Below, piece after piece: positions 11,195 through 22,245 of a stretch of 64,000 nucleotides of DNA. The position numbers were made by a program, and so were the translations under genes. Source of the DNA: Ichthyophis bannanicus (Eukaryota; Chordata; Amphibia; Gymnophiona; Ichthyophiidae); contig CM066037.1 of NCBI GenBank assembly GCA_033557465.1, positions 511,926,686 through 511,990,685 of the forward strand. Direction: 5' to 3'. A model generated the notes under the pieces. It had not been told where the DNA came from, searched no databases, and saw nothing but the letters and a program-made list of their open reading frames with translations. The stretch's first letter is position 1. Every line of letters starts with the position of its first letter.

Positions 11195-12232
11195 CCCACA
11201 TTACTCTGCTTCTCTTTAGGGTACCCCAATATTCATCACCTGATCGTTCTTGCACAACCTTTACAATGATCAAGAAGCAACAGTTTGAATGGATCACAAA
11301 AAACCAGAATGGTTTAAAATCAGCAAAGGTGTAGGACAAGGCTGTATACTTTCCCCCTACCTGTTTAATTTATATGCAGAACAAATCATCAGAGAAGCAG
11401 GACTATATGAAGACAACAGAGGTGTGAAGATTGTTGATGAGTCTCCCACCAATCTTCGCTATGCTGATGATACAACTTTACTGTCTGAAAGTGAAGATCT
11501 GAAACATTTGCTTCTCAAGATCAAGGAAGATAGTCTTAAAATGGGCCTGCATCTTACTGTAAAGAAGACAAAGATCTTGAGAACTGGTAAAATTAATAAG
11601 TTCATTGTTGATGGAGAAGAAATCGAAATAGTGCACAACTTTAACCTACTTGGATCAACTATCAATAAAGAAGCAACAAGCAGTCAAGAAATCAGATGAC
11701 GCATTGCTCTTGACAGAATGGCTATGAAGGACCTAGACAAGATTCTCAAGAGCAAACATTTCTCTCTCCATACAAAGAATCAACTTGTTCAAGCCATGGT
11801 ATTTTCAATAATGTCATATGGATGCGAAAGTTGGACAGTGAAAAAGATAGGAAGAAAATTGATGCCTTTAAATTATGGTGCTAGCGATGAATATTGTGCA
11901 TACCATTGACTGCTCGAAGAACAAAGCAGTCAGTACTAGAGGAGATCAAACCTAAGCTTTCTTTAGAAGCTCAGATGACTTTGACTTTCATACTTTGGAC
12001 ACATCATGCGAAGAGAGAGATCATTAGAGAAAGACATCATGCTTGGCGAGATAGAAGGTCAACGCAGAAGAGGAAGGCCAGCAATGAGATGGTTCGATAC
12101 AATAACAGCAGCTATGAGTGCCAGTCTGTCAACAATGAGCTGCCTGACTGAAGACCAAACATAGTTTAGCACTACTATCCAAAGGGTCGCCATGAGTCGA
12201 CACCGACTCGATGGCATTTAACAACAACCACC
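11195..12232 (+). pseudogene. RTE/BovB-like LINE fragment, 5 prime truncated
   Basis: Coding similarity begins near 11289 with a reverse transcriptase C-terminal part: GVGQGCILSPYLFNLYAE, then YADD near 11460. It continues through KKTKIL and an AMVFSIMSYGCESWT block typical of RTE/BovB reverse transcriptases. An in-frame stop lies at 11697, and the frame is lost near 11880. The 3 prime end carries GGTCGCCATGAGTCGACACC, ACTCGATGGCA and an ACAACAACCACC tail, as RTE elements do. An exact 15-bp repeat flanks 11195-12232, although similarity between the flanks extends further (see findings). Confidence 0.82.
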
Positions 12233-12639
12233 ACCTCTATAGGTGGCGTTAGGTGCCCCCAAGTTACTGTGCTGCTTGTTATGGTACTCCAATGTCCATT
12301 AGCTGCTGGGAACATGCAGGTCATGCCCCCATCAGCTAACATGGAGGTTTTGCAGATTTCATTGCCCTAGACATGTGCCTATCTTGCCTATTCCTAAATT
12401 CAGCCCTGCATACATAAGGCACGTTCCTTGAATCTCTGCATAGCAGCTCACTTGGGGACCCTTTTATTAAAGTGTCCTAAGCATTCAGCACTTGACTCAG
12501 CATGCGTTTCTAGCATACGCCTGCAATAATTGTTAAAATGATAGCATGGGAGGAAGTGAGGTCACCATCTAGAATGACAGTGTGAAGTGAGAACTACTCT
12601 AACCTTCTGAATCAAAAGCGATATTCAGCGGCACTTACT

Positions 12640-13205
12640 GAGCCCAAACTGCAACAGTGATTGTAAGAGCATCCCCTGTTGTGGAGCAGATACATGGCCA
12701 GCAAAAAGGTGGTGGATTTGAAGAAGTTTGCTTTTGATCGGCAGGCTACCCCATGGAAGGAGGACAAAATGGTGCAGGGAGACCCAATGCACTGCCGTGT
12801 GCAGGCAGAGCTGGCCGGAGATGTGAGCAACCTGGAGGAGGAGGAGGAGGTTGGAGAGGCAATGGGTGCAAGCGAGTTGTGCCGCTGGTTGTTAGAGATC
12901 AAAGCGGAGATGCAGAACCTCTGATGAGACTTAGCCACACTGGCCACAGACCTGAGTGCAGAGTTGCATGATGTAGGGCGGCGCATTGAAACAGTCGAAG
13001 AGCAGGCTGCAGAACATGAGGAGACTATGAAAACTTTACAAGCAAAGGTACAGGAGTTCGAAAGTAATCAATGGGAACTTGCTGATAACCTGAAAGACAC
13101 TGAAAATAAAACCTGACGATGCAACCTTCCATTTCGCAGAATCCCCAAGGGGGAGGCATATCAGGACTGCAGTCTGGTGGTGGAAAAAATTGTGCAACTG
13201 CTTTG
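12640..13205 (+). pseudogene. Old Tx1-type L1: ORF1 remnant
   Basis: Broken plus-strand frames encode a coiled-coil-like series ending in ETVEEQAAEHEETMKTL, QWELADNLKDTEN and a RIPKGEAYQD-like block. These match the end of the coiled coil and the start of the RNA-binding domain of L1 ORF1 proteins. Two consecutive frame breaks lie near 12920. I read this as the 5 prime part of an L1 whose later parts lie at 15475-16545, 20300-20690 and 21896-22245. Confidence 0.65.
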
Positions 13206-13209
13206 GCAT

Positions 13210-15463
13210 CGCTAGACATACATCAAGAGGGCTTCAGGCCATACTATGGAGTGGAAACACCGCTAACAACACTATTTGACAAGCTCATACGAAGCATAGA
13301 AAGAACCAAGCAAGCTTACTGTACATATTAATATTCTTAGACCTAAACGCAGCATTTAATTCAATCAACCATGATATACTATTGGTAAGGCTTCAACAGA
13401 TTGGCATCAACAGTACCACACTCCAATGGTTCAAGTCATACCTTTTGGATTGGACACAGCAAGTGAAAATAGGAAATCTAACATCAAAAGTATACAGCCA
13501 GTATCGAGGATAACTAAGGGATCCACCCTATCGGCACTATTCAATATTTCTCTTGCAGCCAATTTGCAAGCACACAAAATACAATACCGGATCTATGCAG
13601 ACGACATTATGTTGTTCACCCCTTTTGATACAAAGAAACACAATTTTGAACAGATTACAAACTGTTTCAATGAAGCATCACAACGGCTAAACTCCTGCAA
13701 CCTCAGCATAAACCTTAATAATACGGAGGTCCTCTTCATAGCTAGAGATAAGGACTTCATTCTACCAAATAAAATACATGTCAGAGTTGCATACCTCAAA
13801 GTAATGAATGAAGTTAGATATCTAGGAGTGATCCTAGATCAGAATCTTAACCTATCTAAACCCATTACTTCAATAACCCGAACAATATACAATAAAATCA
13901 GGATGACCCAACACCTGAGACCACTACTGTCAGCTCAGACTTCCACTTGGTTCTACTATCAGCCCCCACTTTAACTACTACAACAGCATACTACAAGGCT
14001 TGCCAAAACAAACACTAAATCAACTACAATTAGCACAAAATACTCTTGCAAGAACCATAAACAAGGTGGCTAAAGCCGACCATATCACACCAATCCTCTT
14101 CTAACTGCACTGGCTACCTGTAACATGTAGAATTATATATAAATCCTTAGTAACCACATTCAAGATCCTACATGCCCTAGCCCCAGCATATCTAACCTCC
14201 TTAATAACTACCTATCTGAAACAAGGCAAAGAAGAAGTGATACCAAAAACTCTTGATACTACTTATAGACTTTAGGAAAACAAGCCAAACAACAAGCAAC
14301 AGAGCTTTCACTTTCTATGTTCTAATCCACTGGAACTCGCTACCTCAAAGCCTAAGAAACATAAACAACCAACTCACCTTCCATAAAAGAATTAAAACAC
14401 ATCTATTCACGGAATATTCTCAGAACAAAATAGAAGGTCAGAATATCTTCTCCGCATAACTCATAAGCAATCCACCTAAGCCTTCATTAATACATGAATA
14501 CACAATGGGCCCAATTCTGAGCCTTCTCTGCCCGTGTCTAATTTCCTTGCCGGCTCTACGGGGTAGTTTGATGGGAGTGGGGAAGGGGAGGATTGGAGGT
14601 GGAGGCAGGGTGGGCACCAGCCCTGGATGTACAGGGCCAATTCTAATGTCAGCCCTGTACGTTCAGGGCCGGCGACTTGTATGGGGAAGTTATTCCACCT
14701 CCGAGGTGGAATAACCTCCCCGTATATAAAGGATTGGCGGCCCGGGGCTTGGATTGGGCAGAGGGGAGGGCCCGAAGGCATTCCCCACAGCCCGACCCTG
14801 GCCTTAGGAGACCAGATCAGGGGTCGGGCTGCGGGGTATAAGTCCCTGAAGTCTGGCGGCCGGCATCGTGGCTCTTCAATGGAGCTGTGGTGCCATGGCA
14901 ACATTACACCATAGCGACACGGCTCCATAGAAGAGCCTTGACAGAGTTTGCCAGGGACAGTCCTGTACATCAGGCCAGGCTGAATCGCAGTCCTGGCCTG
15001 CATGTGCAGGACTGTTCACAATTCTGATCCCGTGGGGCTAGATGTGCCCCACGGGATCAGAATCGAAATCCCCTCTGTACGTCCAGCTCAGACTGGATGT
15101 ACAGAGGGGATCTACGTCTGGGACAGAATAAGCCTGAATGAATATATACACCAATGATATACCATGAATACATACATCACTAACTTCCATACAACACTCC
15201 AATTACATCTATAAATAGGCCTACTTAACACGGTCTAAAATTGTATTACATATTTATTTTATATCCATGCAAACACCTACTCTGCATGTGTAAATACGTT
15301 TAAATCATTGTTTACTTATGTTCACTTTGTTTGCTTTGCTGTATTGTTCATTACACCTTGTTTCAATGCAAATCATTTTAGTTTGTCCAAATGTTATATG
15401 TAAACCACCTTGATTATGTTGAGAAAGCAGTATATAAAACTCACAAATAAATAAATCAATGAC
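13210..15463 (+). pseudogene. L2-type LINE inserted in the old L1
   Basis: From about 13225 the frame resembles the L2 reverse transcriptase (GFRPYYGVETPL, then LDLNAAFNSINHD with stops). The longest open piece, 13426-13974, contains the catalytic YADD box (YRIYADDIMLF) and EVRYLGVILDQNL. After 14100 an LHWLPV-like block marks the C-terminal domain. The 3 prime end at about 15400-15463 is GTAAACCACCTTGATTATG, then a TATATAAA-type segment and AAATAAATAAATC, the usual L2 tail. A different repeat interrupts it at 14505-15120. Multiple stops show it is inactive. Confidence 0.78.
14505..15120. repeat. Palindrome-rich repeat, copy 1 (family not recognised)
   Basis: This block sits between L2 coding sequence and L2 tail. 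It contains several hairpin-forming pairs: GTACAGGGC against GCCCTGTAC (14629-14662), TTCCACCTC against GAGGTGGAA (14693-14712), and CCCGTGGGG...CCCCACGGG with ATCAGAAT/ATTCTGAT arms (15022-15063). A further pair is CCCCTCTGTACGTCCAG against CTGGATGTACAGAGGGG (15069-15108). A related block lies at 44690-45400. Exact ends and target duplication are unclear. Confidence 0.6.
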
Positions 15464-15474
15464 AACCTGCTGAG

Positions 15475-16545
15475 GGATCCGAAAATGGTGGCAGAGATAC
15501 TCAAGGATACTGAAGAATATTTTGAACACAATGCCCAAGGGGGAAGTGGCAGAGGATGTGGTCTGGGATGCTTTTAAGGTGTTCAAACGGAAAGGTCAAA
15601 CCTGGAGAAAGCTATAGGGGAACTTAAGGAGGCTGAGAGGCAACATGCATTAGTGGGTGGACAGAGTTCATTAAGGTTGCTTGAGGCAGCCCGAACAAAA
15701 GCAAACAACCTCCAATCTGAGGCCTTGGCCTTCCAAATGCAATGTGCACACCAGAGATTCTATGAGCACAATGACAAACCGGGTCGTCTGCTGGCGAGAA
15801 GCTTAAAGACACAACAAGCTCAAACGTCAGCAGCAAAATTAAGGAAATCAGGGGTGGGGTGAATGTATGGAGATCAGGGAGGCTTTTAGGGAATTCTATA
15901 AGGGACTTTATAGTGTAGAGGGTGAGCAGAGTGACAGTGCAATCTTGGAATACCTGTTAGGCATAGCATTGCCTGAACTACTTGCCCCATACGCTTGGAA
16001 GAAGTGGAGAGTGCGATAGGTGCTTTGGTGATGATAAAGCTCCAGAGCTGGATGGCCTGACAGCCCGAATTTATAAGAGATTTAGAGAACAGTATGCCCC
16101 TCATTTGGTGTATGTGTTCAATTGGGTGCATTAGGGAGGTCACCTGCCAGAGTCAATGGGGCAAGCAGGTATCAGCGTCCTATAAAAACCAGGAAAAGAT
16201 ACTTCTCAATGTGCTTCTTAAAGACCGATATCCCTTCTCAACTTAGACGTGAAGGTTCTAGTGCACATATTGGCATCCAGACTGAGCTGTATTTGTCTAA
16301 GTTGATTAATTCAGAGCAAATGGGATTTATTCCAGGAAGACTAACAGGGGTTAACGTTAAATGGGTGGTCAACTTGTGCTAGCTGGTCAAAAGGGAGGCC
16401 ACATCTGCAGTGACAGTAGCTATTGATGCTGAAAAAACATTTGATAGAGTTAGCTGGGGCCTTCCTTTGGGCCACGCTACGCAAGTTTGGGATAGATGAA
16501 TGTTATCTCCAATGGGTTCAAGCGTTCTGTCAAAAACCAGTTGCA
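15475..16545 (+). pseudogene. Old Tx1-type L1: ORF2 middle part
   Basis: Plus-strand frames with many shifts read as the region before and into the L1 reverse transcriptase. Recognisable pieces are a PELDGLTARIYKRF-like block, QAGISVLYKNQEK, EQMGFIPGRLTGVN, and at the end DECYLQWVQAFCQKP. The endonuclease half of ORF2 is missing between the ORF1 remnant and this block. An L2/CR1 cluster follows from 16546. Confidence 0.68.
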
Positions 16546-16845
16546 GCCCCTTCAATCTGTTCAACACTTTGCTGCACGACTAATCTTCTGCCAGCCTCAT
16601 CATGCTCATATTACCCCTCTTCTCAAGTCACTTTATTGGTTCTCTATCCATTTCTGCATCCAATTCAAGCTTCTTCTGCTGACCTTTAAGTGCATTCACT
16701 CTGCAGCTCCTCACTACCTTTCCTCTCTTCTCTCCCTATACCCCTCCTTAGGAACTCCACTTTTCTTACAAATTGCTTCTATCTGTTAACTTCTCTTCTA
16801 TTGCTAACTCCAGACTTCACTCCTTTCACGTTGCTGCTCCTTATG
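16546..16845 (+). pseudogene. L2/CR1-clade reverse transcriptase C-terminal fragment
   Basis: The frame at 16496-16789 reads LQSVQHFAARLIF, HITPLLKSLYWF and LLLLTFKCIHSAAPHYLSSLL. This is the C-terminal signature of L2-like reverse transcriptases. It stands between old L1 sequence and a CR1 in the opposite orientation. Confidence 0.75.
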
Positions 16846-18412
16846 CCATATTGGGTCAGACCAATGTCCATCAAACCTGTATCCTGTTTCCAACAGTGGC
16901 CAATCTAGGTCACAAGTATCTAGCAGTTTCCCCAAAAGACACAGGTTCCACAATGCTTGTATTGAGGCAAGCAATAGATTTCTCAGGTCCCCTCTAATAA
17001 TGGTTTATGGACCTTTCCTACAGGAACATGTCCAGATCTTTTTTAAACCCAGCTACACTGCATGTCCCCTAGTCTTTCTGTATTCTGATGATGTAAACAA
17101 TCGATCTACGTTTACCCGTTCCACTCCGTTCATTAATTTATAGACCTCTATCATATCTCCCGTCAGCCATCTCTTTTCTAGGTTGAGGAGCCCTAACCTT
17201 TTTAGCTTCTCCTCATAGATGTATCCTTCCACCCCCTTTACCATTTTGGTGGCTCTTCTCTGTACCTTTTCTAATAGCGCTATATCCTTTGTAAGATATG
17301 GCGACCAGAATTGCACACAATATTCAATGTGCGTTTGCACCATGGAACGATACAGAGGCATTCTAATATCCTTTGTTTTATTCTCCATTCCTTTCCTTAT
17401 TCTCCATTCCTTTCCTTATGTGGAGGAGTGGCCTAGTGGTTGGGGCAAGGTACTTCAGGACGGAAGGTCTGGGGTTCAAATCCCACTAGAGCACAGCAAC
17501 CTTGGGCCGGAAGGGCTGGGGTTTCTAGACCCACAGGTGCTCCTTGTGGTCTTGGGCAAGCCACTTAACCCTCCATAGCCCATGTTCCCTGTAAAATAGT
17601 TATCTACAAGTTATAATGCCCTGTTCAATGTAATTTCAGTTTGTTCAATGTAAACCGCAATGATGCAGAATAGCGCGGTATATAAGAGAATGTAAATAAA
17701 TAAATAAATGATTCCTAGCATTCTATTTGCTTTCTTGGCCACCGCTACACACTGGACGGAGGGTTTCAACATGTTATCCCTATGATGCCTAAATTTATTT
17801 CCTGGGTGGTGGCTCCTAATATGAAACCTTGCATTGTGTAACCATAGTTTGGGTTGTTCTTTCCTAGGTGCATAACTTTGCACTTGTTCGCATTAAATTT
17901 CATCTGCCATTTGAACATCCAGTCCTCCAAATTATCAAGGTCCCCTTGCAATTTTTTACAATCCTCTTGGGTTTTAACAACTTTGAAAAATTTTGTCTCA
18001 TCTGCAAATTTGATTCCCTCACTCATTAATCACATTTCCAGGTCATTTACGAATATGTTAAAAAGCAGTGGACCCAGCACAAATCCCTGGGGTACTCCAC
18101 CTTTCTCCATTGAGAAAACTGGACATTTAGCCCTACCCTCTGCTTTCTATCTTTTAAACAGTTCCTGATCCACTATAGTACGCTGCCTCCTATATCAAGA
18201 CGTTTTAATTTTGCCAATAGTTTCTCATGAGGGACCCTGTCAAAGGCTTTCTGAAAATCCAGATATAATATATCAACCAACTCACCTTTGTCTACCTGTT
18301 TATTCACACCTTCAAAAAACATGACAGGTTAGTAAGATAAGACCTTCCTTGGCTAAAGCCATGTTGGCTGTCTCCCATCAAGCCATGACTATCTACATGT
18401 TCAATAATTTTA
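16846..18412 (-). pseudogene. CR1 LINE copy A, minus strand
   Basis: On the minus strand, reverse transcriptase C-terminal sequence runs from about 18400 to 17053. It includes an FADETKFFKVV box near 17990 (FADE instead of YADD) and PLYRSMVQTHIEYCVQFWSPY. The 3 prime untranslated part (16846-17050) contains the CR1 block with GGCCACTGTTGGAAACAGGAT and a GGTCTGACCCA segment. A SINE at 17419-17708 interrupts it. Frameshifts are frequent. Confidence 0.8.
17419..17708 (+). mobile_element. SINE with tRNA-like head and L2-like tail (family 2)
   Basis: It starts with GTGGCCTAGTGGTTGGGGC (box A-like) and GGTTCAAATCCCACTAG (box B-like), with the CTTGGGCAAGCCACTTAACC body. It ends in GTAAACCGCAATGATG, GCGGTATATAAG and an AAATAAATAAATAAAT tail, which matches L2-type LINE tails in this window. 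It is inserted in CR1 copy A. Confidence 0.8.
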
Positions 18413-19560
18413 GAAACATAGAAACATAGAAATATGATGACAGAAAAAGACCACATGGCCTATCTTGTCTGTCCTTCCATAACAACTACAACAGTCCCCT
18501 TTTTACACCTTTAGAGATCCTCTGTGTTTGTCCCATGCTTTTTTGAATTCAGTTACTGTCCTCATCTCTACCACCTCCACTGGGAGACTATTCCATGGAT
18601 CCACTACTCTTTCCGTAAAGAAATATTTCCGCATATCACTCCTGAATCTATCTCCCTTCACCCTCATCCCATGTCCCCTCGTAGCAGAACTTGCTTTCAA
18701 TTGAAAGAGGCTCTCTCCCTGAACATTTATGCCACGGAGGTATTTAAACATCTTAATCATATCACCTCTATCCCGCCTTTCCTCTAAGGTGTACATATTA
18801 AGATCCTTCAGTCTGTCCTCATATGCTTTATAATGAACACTACTAATCATTTTAGTAGCCACCCTCTGCACCGACTCGATCCTGTTCACATTCTTTTCAA
18901 GGTGCGGTCTCCAGAATTGCACACTATACTCCAAATGAGGTCGCACCAAAGACTTATACAGAGGCATTATCACCTCCTTTTTTCTGCTAGCCATTCCTCT
19001 CCGTATGCACCCAAGCATCCTTCTAGTTTTTGCCATCGCCTTTTCTACCTGTTTAGCTACTTTAAGATCATCAGACACAACCACGCCTAGGTCCTGCTCT
19101 TCTTTAGTGGATAAAAGTACTTCACCCCCTATACTATATTGCTCCCTTGGATTGCTGCAGCCCAAATGCATGACCTTACATTTTTTAACATTAAATCCCA
19201 GCTGCCAAATTCTAGACCATTCTTCAAGCTTAGCTAGATCCCTCCTCACATTATCTACCCCTTCCTGGGTGTCTACTCTATTGCAGATTTTGGTATCATC
19301 CGCAAAGAGGCAAACCTTACCCGACAGCCCTTCCGCTATATCACTAACAAAGATGTTAAAAAGAATCGGACCAAGGACAGATCCCTGGGGCACACCACTG
19401 GGGCAATTTTGTTCTTTATAATGGTTTCTACCATTTTTCCCTGTACTGATGTCAGGCTCACTGGTCTGTAGTTTCCCGGATCACCCCTGGAACCCTTTTT
19501 AAAAACTGGCATTACATTGGCCATCCTCCAATCTTCAGGTATTACAGATGTGGTGTACTT
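18413..19560 (-). pseudogene. CR1 LINE copy B, minus strand
   Basis: The 296-codon minus-strand frame 19393-18503 is open. It carries QGSVLGPILFNIFVSDIAEG, the catalytic FADD box, and the C-terminal [20 protein letters not shown] and FFTERVVDPWNSLP blocks of CR1. The 3 prime end near 18415-18435 shows tandem TTTCTATG octamers, the usual CR1 terminus. Upstream, 19560-19430 encodes VIPEDWRMANVMPVFKKG and GNYRPVSLTS. The segment that should lie between (including the DFSKAFD box) is missing, so this copy has an internal deletion. Confidence 0.82.
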
Positions 19561-20300
19561 GGATTTCAGTAAAGCCTTTGACACCGTTCCGCACAGGTGA
19601 CTTATCAACAAACTGAGCACCCTTGGGATGGACCCTAAAGTTACTGATTGGCTTAGAAATTGAGAGGGAGGTGACAAAGGGTGCAGGTATATGGAGCTCA
19701 CTCTGAGGAGAGGGAGGTTACCAGTGGTGTGCCGCATGGATCTGTCCTTGGTCCAATCCTTTTTAACATCTTTGTTAGTGATATTGCAGAAGGGCTGTTG
19801 GGTAAGGGTTGCCTCTTTATGGATGATACCAAAATCTGCAATAGAATAGACACCCAGGAAGGAGTAGGTAACATAAGGAGTGATGTAGCTAAGCTTGACG
19901 AATTGTCTAGAATTTGGCAACTGAGATTTAATGCTAAAAAATGCAGTGTCATGTATTTTGGCTCAAAAATCCAAAGGAGCAGTACAGTGTAGGAGGGGGG
20001 GCAGTACTTCTGTCCACAAAAGATGAGCAGAACCTGGGCGTGATTGTGTCTGACAATCTTAAAGTAGCTAAACAGGTAGAAAAGTTGGCCGCGAAAGCTA
20101 GAAGGATGATTGGGTACATAGGAAGAGGAATGGCCAGCAGAAAAAAAGAGGTGATAGTGCCTCTGTATAAGTCTCTGGTGTGACCTCATTTGGAGTACTG
20201 CGTGTAGTTCTGGAGACCGCACCTTCAAAAGGATATAAACAGATTGGAGTCAGTGCAGAGGGTGGCTACTAAAATGGTTAGTGGTTTTTGTTATAAAGCA
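19545..20300 (+). pseudogene. CR1 LINE fragment, plus strand
   Basis: It opens with VVYLDFSKAFDTVPH and has stops. It then reads SGVPHGSVLGPILFNIFVSD, a mutated MDD catalytic box at about 19820, and [36 protein letters not shown] near 20060-20180. It breaks off at about 20300 without a CR1 tail, where old L1 sequence resumes. It abuts minus-strand CR1 copy B head to head. Confidence 0.75.
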
Positions 20301-20695
20301 TATAAGGCACAGAATGAGGGGAAACTATAATTTCAAGCACAATGGGAGCGGGATATCGGTAGGAATATAGATGAGGCAATATGGGAGGCAGTGTTTCAAG
20401 GAATGACATATGGTCAAGTGGCAACCAAACATGTGGAAAATAGTTATAAACTCATGTACCATTGGTATCTTACCCCTCAGTGATTGCACAGTGAATTTTC
20501 AGATCTGTGCTGGTGAGGATGCCCAGTGGTGGGGGATTGTGGTGGAGCTGCTCCAAGCTACAACCATTCTGGAGAGAGATTCATACAGCCGTGGAGAAAC
20601 TAGTGGATGCAAGAGTGGTGTGGGGTAAAGAGCAAACGCTGTTGGGAATGCAGGGTGAGGAATGGGATGGAGTGAAGGGTAAACCTCCCTTGCGT
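20300..20695 (+). pseudogene. Old Tx1-type L1: ORF2 C-terminal part
   Basis: Frames here read as the C-terminal L1 region. An SYKLMYHWYLTP-like block (20440-20480) is followed by WWSCSKLQPFWREIHTAVEK (20530-20600), the usual sequence after the cysteine/histidine motif. It continues the L1 interrupted at 16545 and is in turn interrupted near 20700. Confidence 0.65.
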
Positions 20696-20699
20696 GTGT

Positions 20700-21895
20700 A
20701 GTGGCAGCCAGATGTGAGATAGTGGTGAGCTGGAAAACAGATCATTTCCCCATGATCTCCAGTTGGTATTGTGATATAGCAAGTCCTTCTGGCCCGGTAG
20801 AAATGCTTGAAAACCAGGTAGAAAGTGCAGGGCTGCAAGATAAACAAAGGCACATGGCTACCAGTTGTCAGGGAAACAAGGCAGGAGAGAAGGAAACACG
20901 CCCCTGCTATCAGTTTAGCAAAGAGTCAGGGGGAAAGTCTGAACACCTGCTAGGGGGTGGAGCCAGGCCCTACCCAGGAAGGCTGTCTCATAAGGAGGCC
21001 CCAGCAGGCAGAGAGGGGGAGGAGAGAGAGGAAAGCAGACTTCCGGTCAGAAGTTGGAAGGAGTTTTCAGCTGAAGGGAGGTCAGAGGCTCCGGCTGAGA
21101 GCTATCGAAGGAGCAGACCAGACCAGCTGAAGCATACACGGGATTACAAGCAGCCAGGAAGGCATTTGGAAACTGCCTCACACAGGTTCAGCAGGGAACC
21201 AACCGGTATTTTTAAACCCCAGAGAAAAGCTTCCACAGCCAGGTCCCCAGGTAAGCCCAAGGGCTGGGATTACAGGAATCCATGTGAATGTAATGACCTG
21301 GAAGGTTGGGGCTACAATACTGGCTTTAACCGGTATTTAAATCCTGAATGTTTTGAAAAGCTCAGGGTTGAAGAAAAGGGCGCGGCCCTAGAAAGAACTG
21401 GTCAGATTATTCCTACCTCAGAGGTGGAACATATGGACACAGAGCCGTCCTATATGAATTACCCCACAGAGGAAATGGATTGCACGATTACATTAGCTGA
21501 ACAGATAATATCTTTATGTTAGAGATATGGTGAAGAAAAGACAAGCTGGCTGTGAGGGAAACAGAGCTGTATGAAACCATGTGCTGAATTACAACCTGCT
21601 GGAAAGAAAAATGTTTATTTCATGCTGAAGAAAGCTATTGTTATTTTTGTCCTTTTTGCTGCCAGAGAGCAGATATTTTGTGTTACCTTTTTATCCTTGT
21701 GAAGTCCAACCCCGGGAGGGGAAATAAATCCCTTTTTGCTTGCAAACATTCTGAGTCACACTACTCTTCATTTGAACTGGTGGTAAACTACATTTCCCTA
21801 CGAGCACTGCTCCAGGAAGTAGCAGAACATTGGTTTAAAGAAGGAACTTAAACTCCTTAACCCCTACCTACGGGTACTGGAAAGGGGAGGGATCA
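20700..21895 (+). mobile_element. Unclassified insertion, possibly a solo LTR
   Basis: This 1.2-kb block separates two pieces of the old L1. It includes an open frame of 273 codons (20701-21522) with no domain I recognise. A polyadenylation signal AATAAA lies at about 21723, about 170 bp before the right edge, and the block ends in GGGATCACA. That layout would suit an LTR, but I could not confirm a TG start or a matching target duplication. The open frame may be chance. Confidence 0.35.
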
Positions 21896-22245
21896 CAGTA
21901 TGTGCGAATGCATGTGATTTATCACCTTAAGCGGCTAACAGCCGTGCATAGGGATAAGTTGGGAGAGTTCGAGAAAGTATGGCAGCCCATGTTGACGAAA
22001 GTAAAACTTGATGATGAACCATTTCTGTTCATTGATCTCTAGAAACCGAAACATCTACCGTTGACAAATAACTAGCACTGTTGTGCTATCCCCTTCAAAC
22101 CTCTTACCAGATTGTAATTCATAGCCAGGATTGGGGGGAAGGGGGGAATAGGAGGTTGATTTGTTTTGTATTAAAATTATATTAGTATTGTTTCTTGAAA
22201 ATTTCAATAAAAATGAAAGATTATAAAATAAAAATAAATAAATAC
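21896..22245 (+). pseudogene. Old Tx1-type L1: 3 prime end
   Basis: A short coding block reads LHRDKLGEFEKVWQPMLT in shifted frames (about 21940-22000). An A/T-rich 3 prime untranslated part follows, ending in AAAATAAAAATAAATAAAT near 22245. It closes the L1 that starts at 12640. Confidence 0.6.

Noticed and set aside
20701..21522. 273-codon frame as a host gene
   Set aside because: No recognised domain, no splice or promoter context, and it lies in an insertion within a dead L1.
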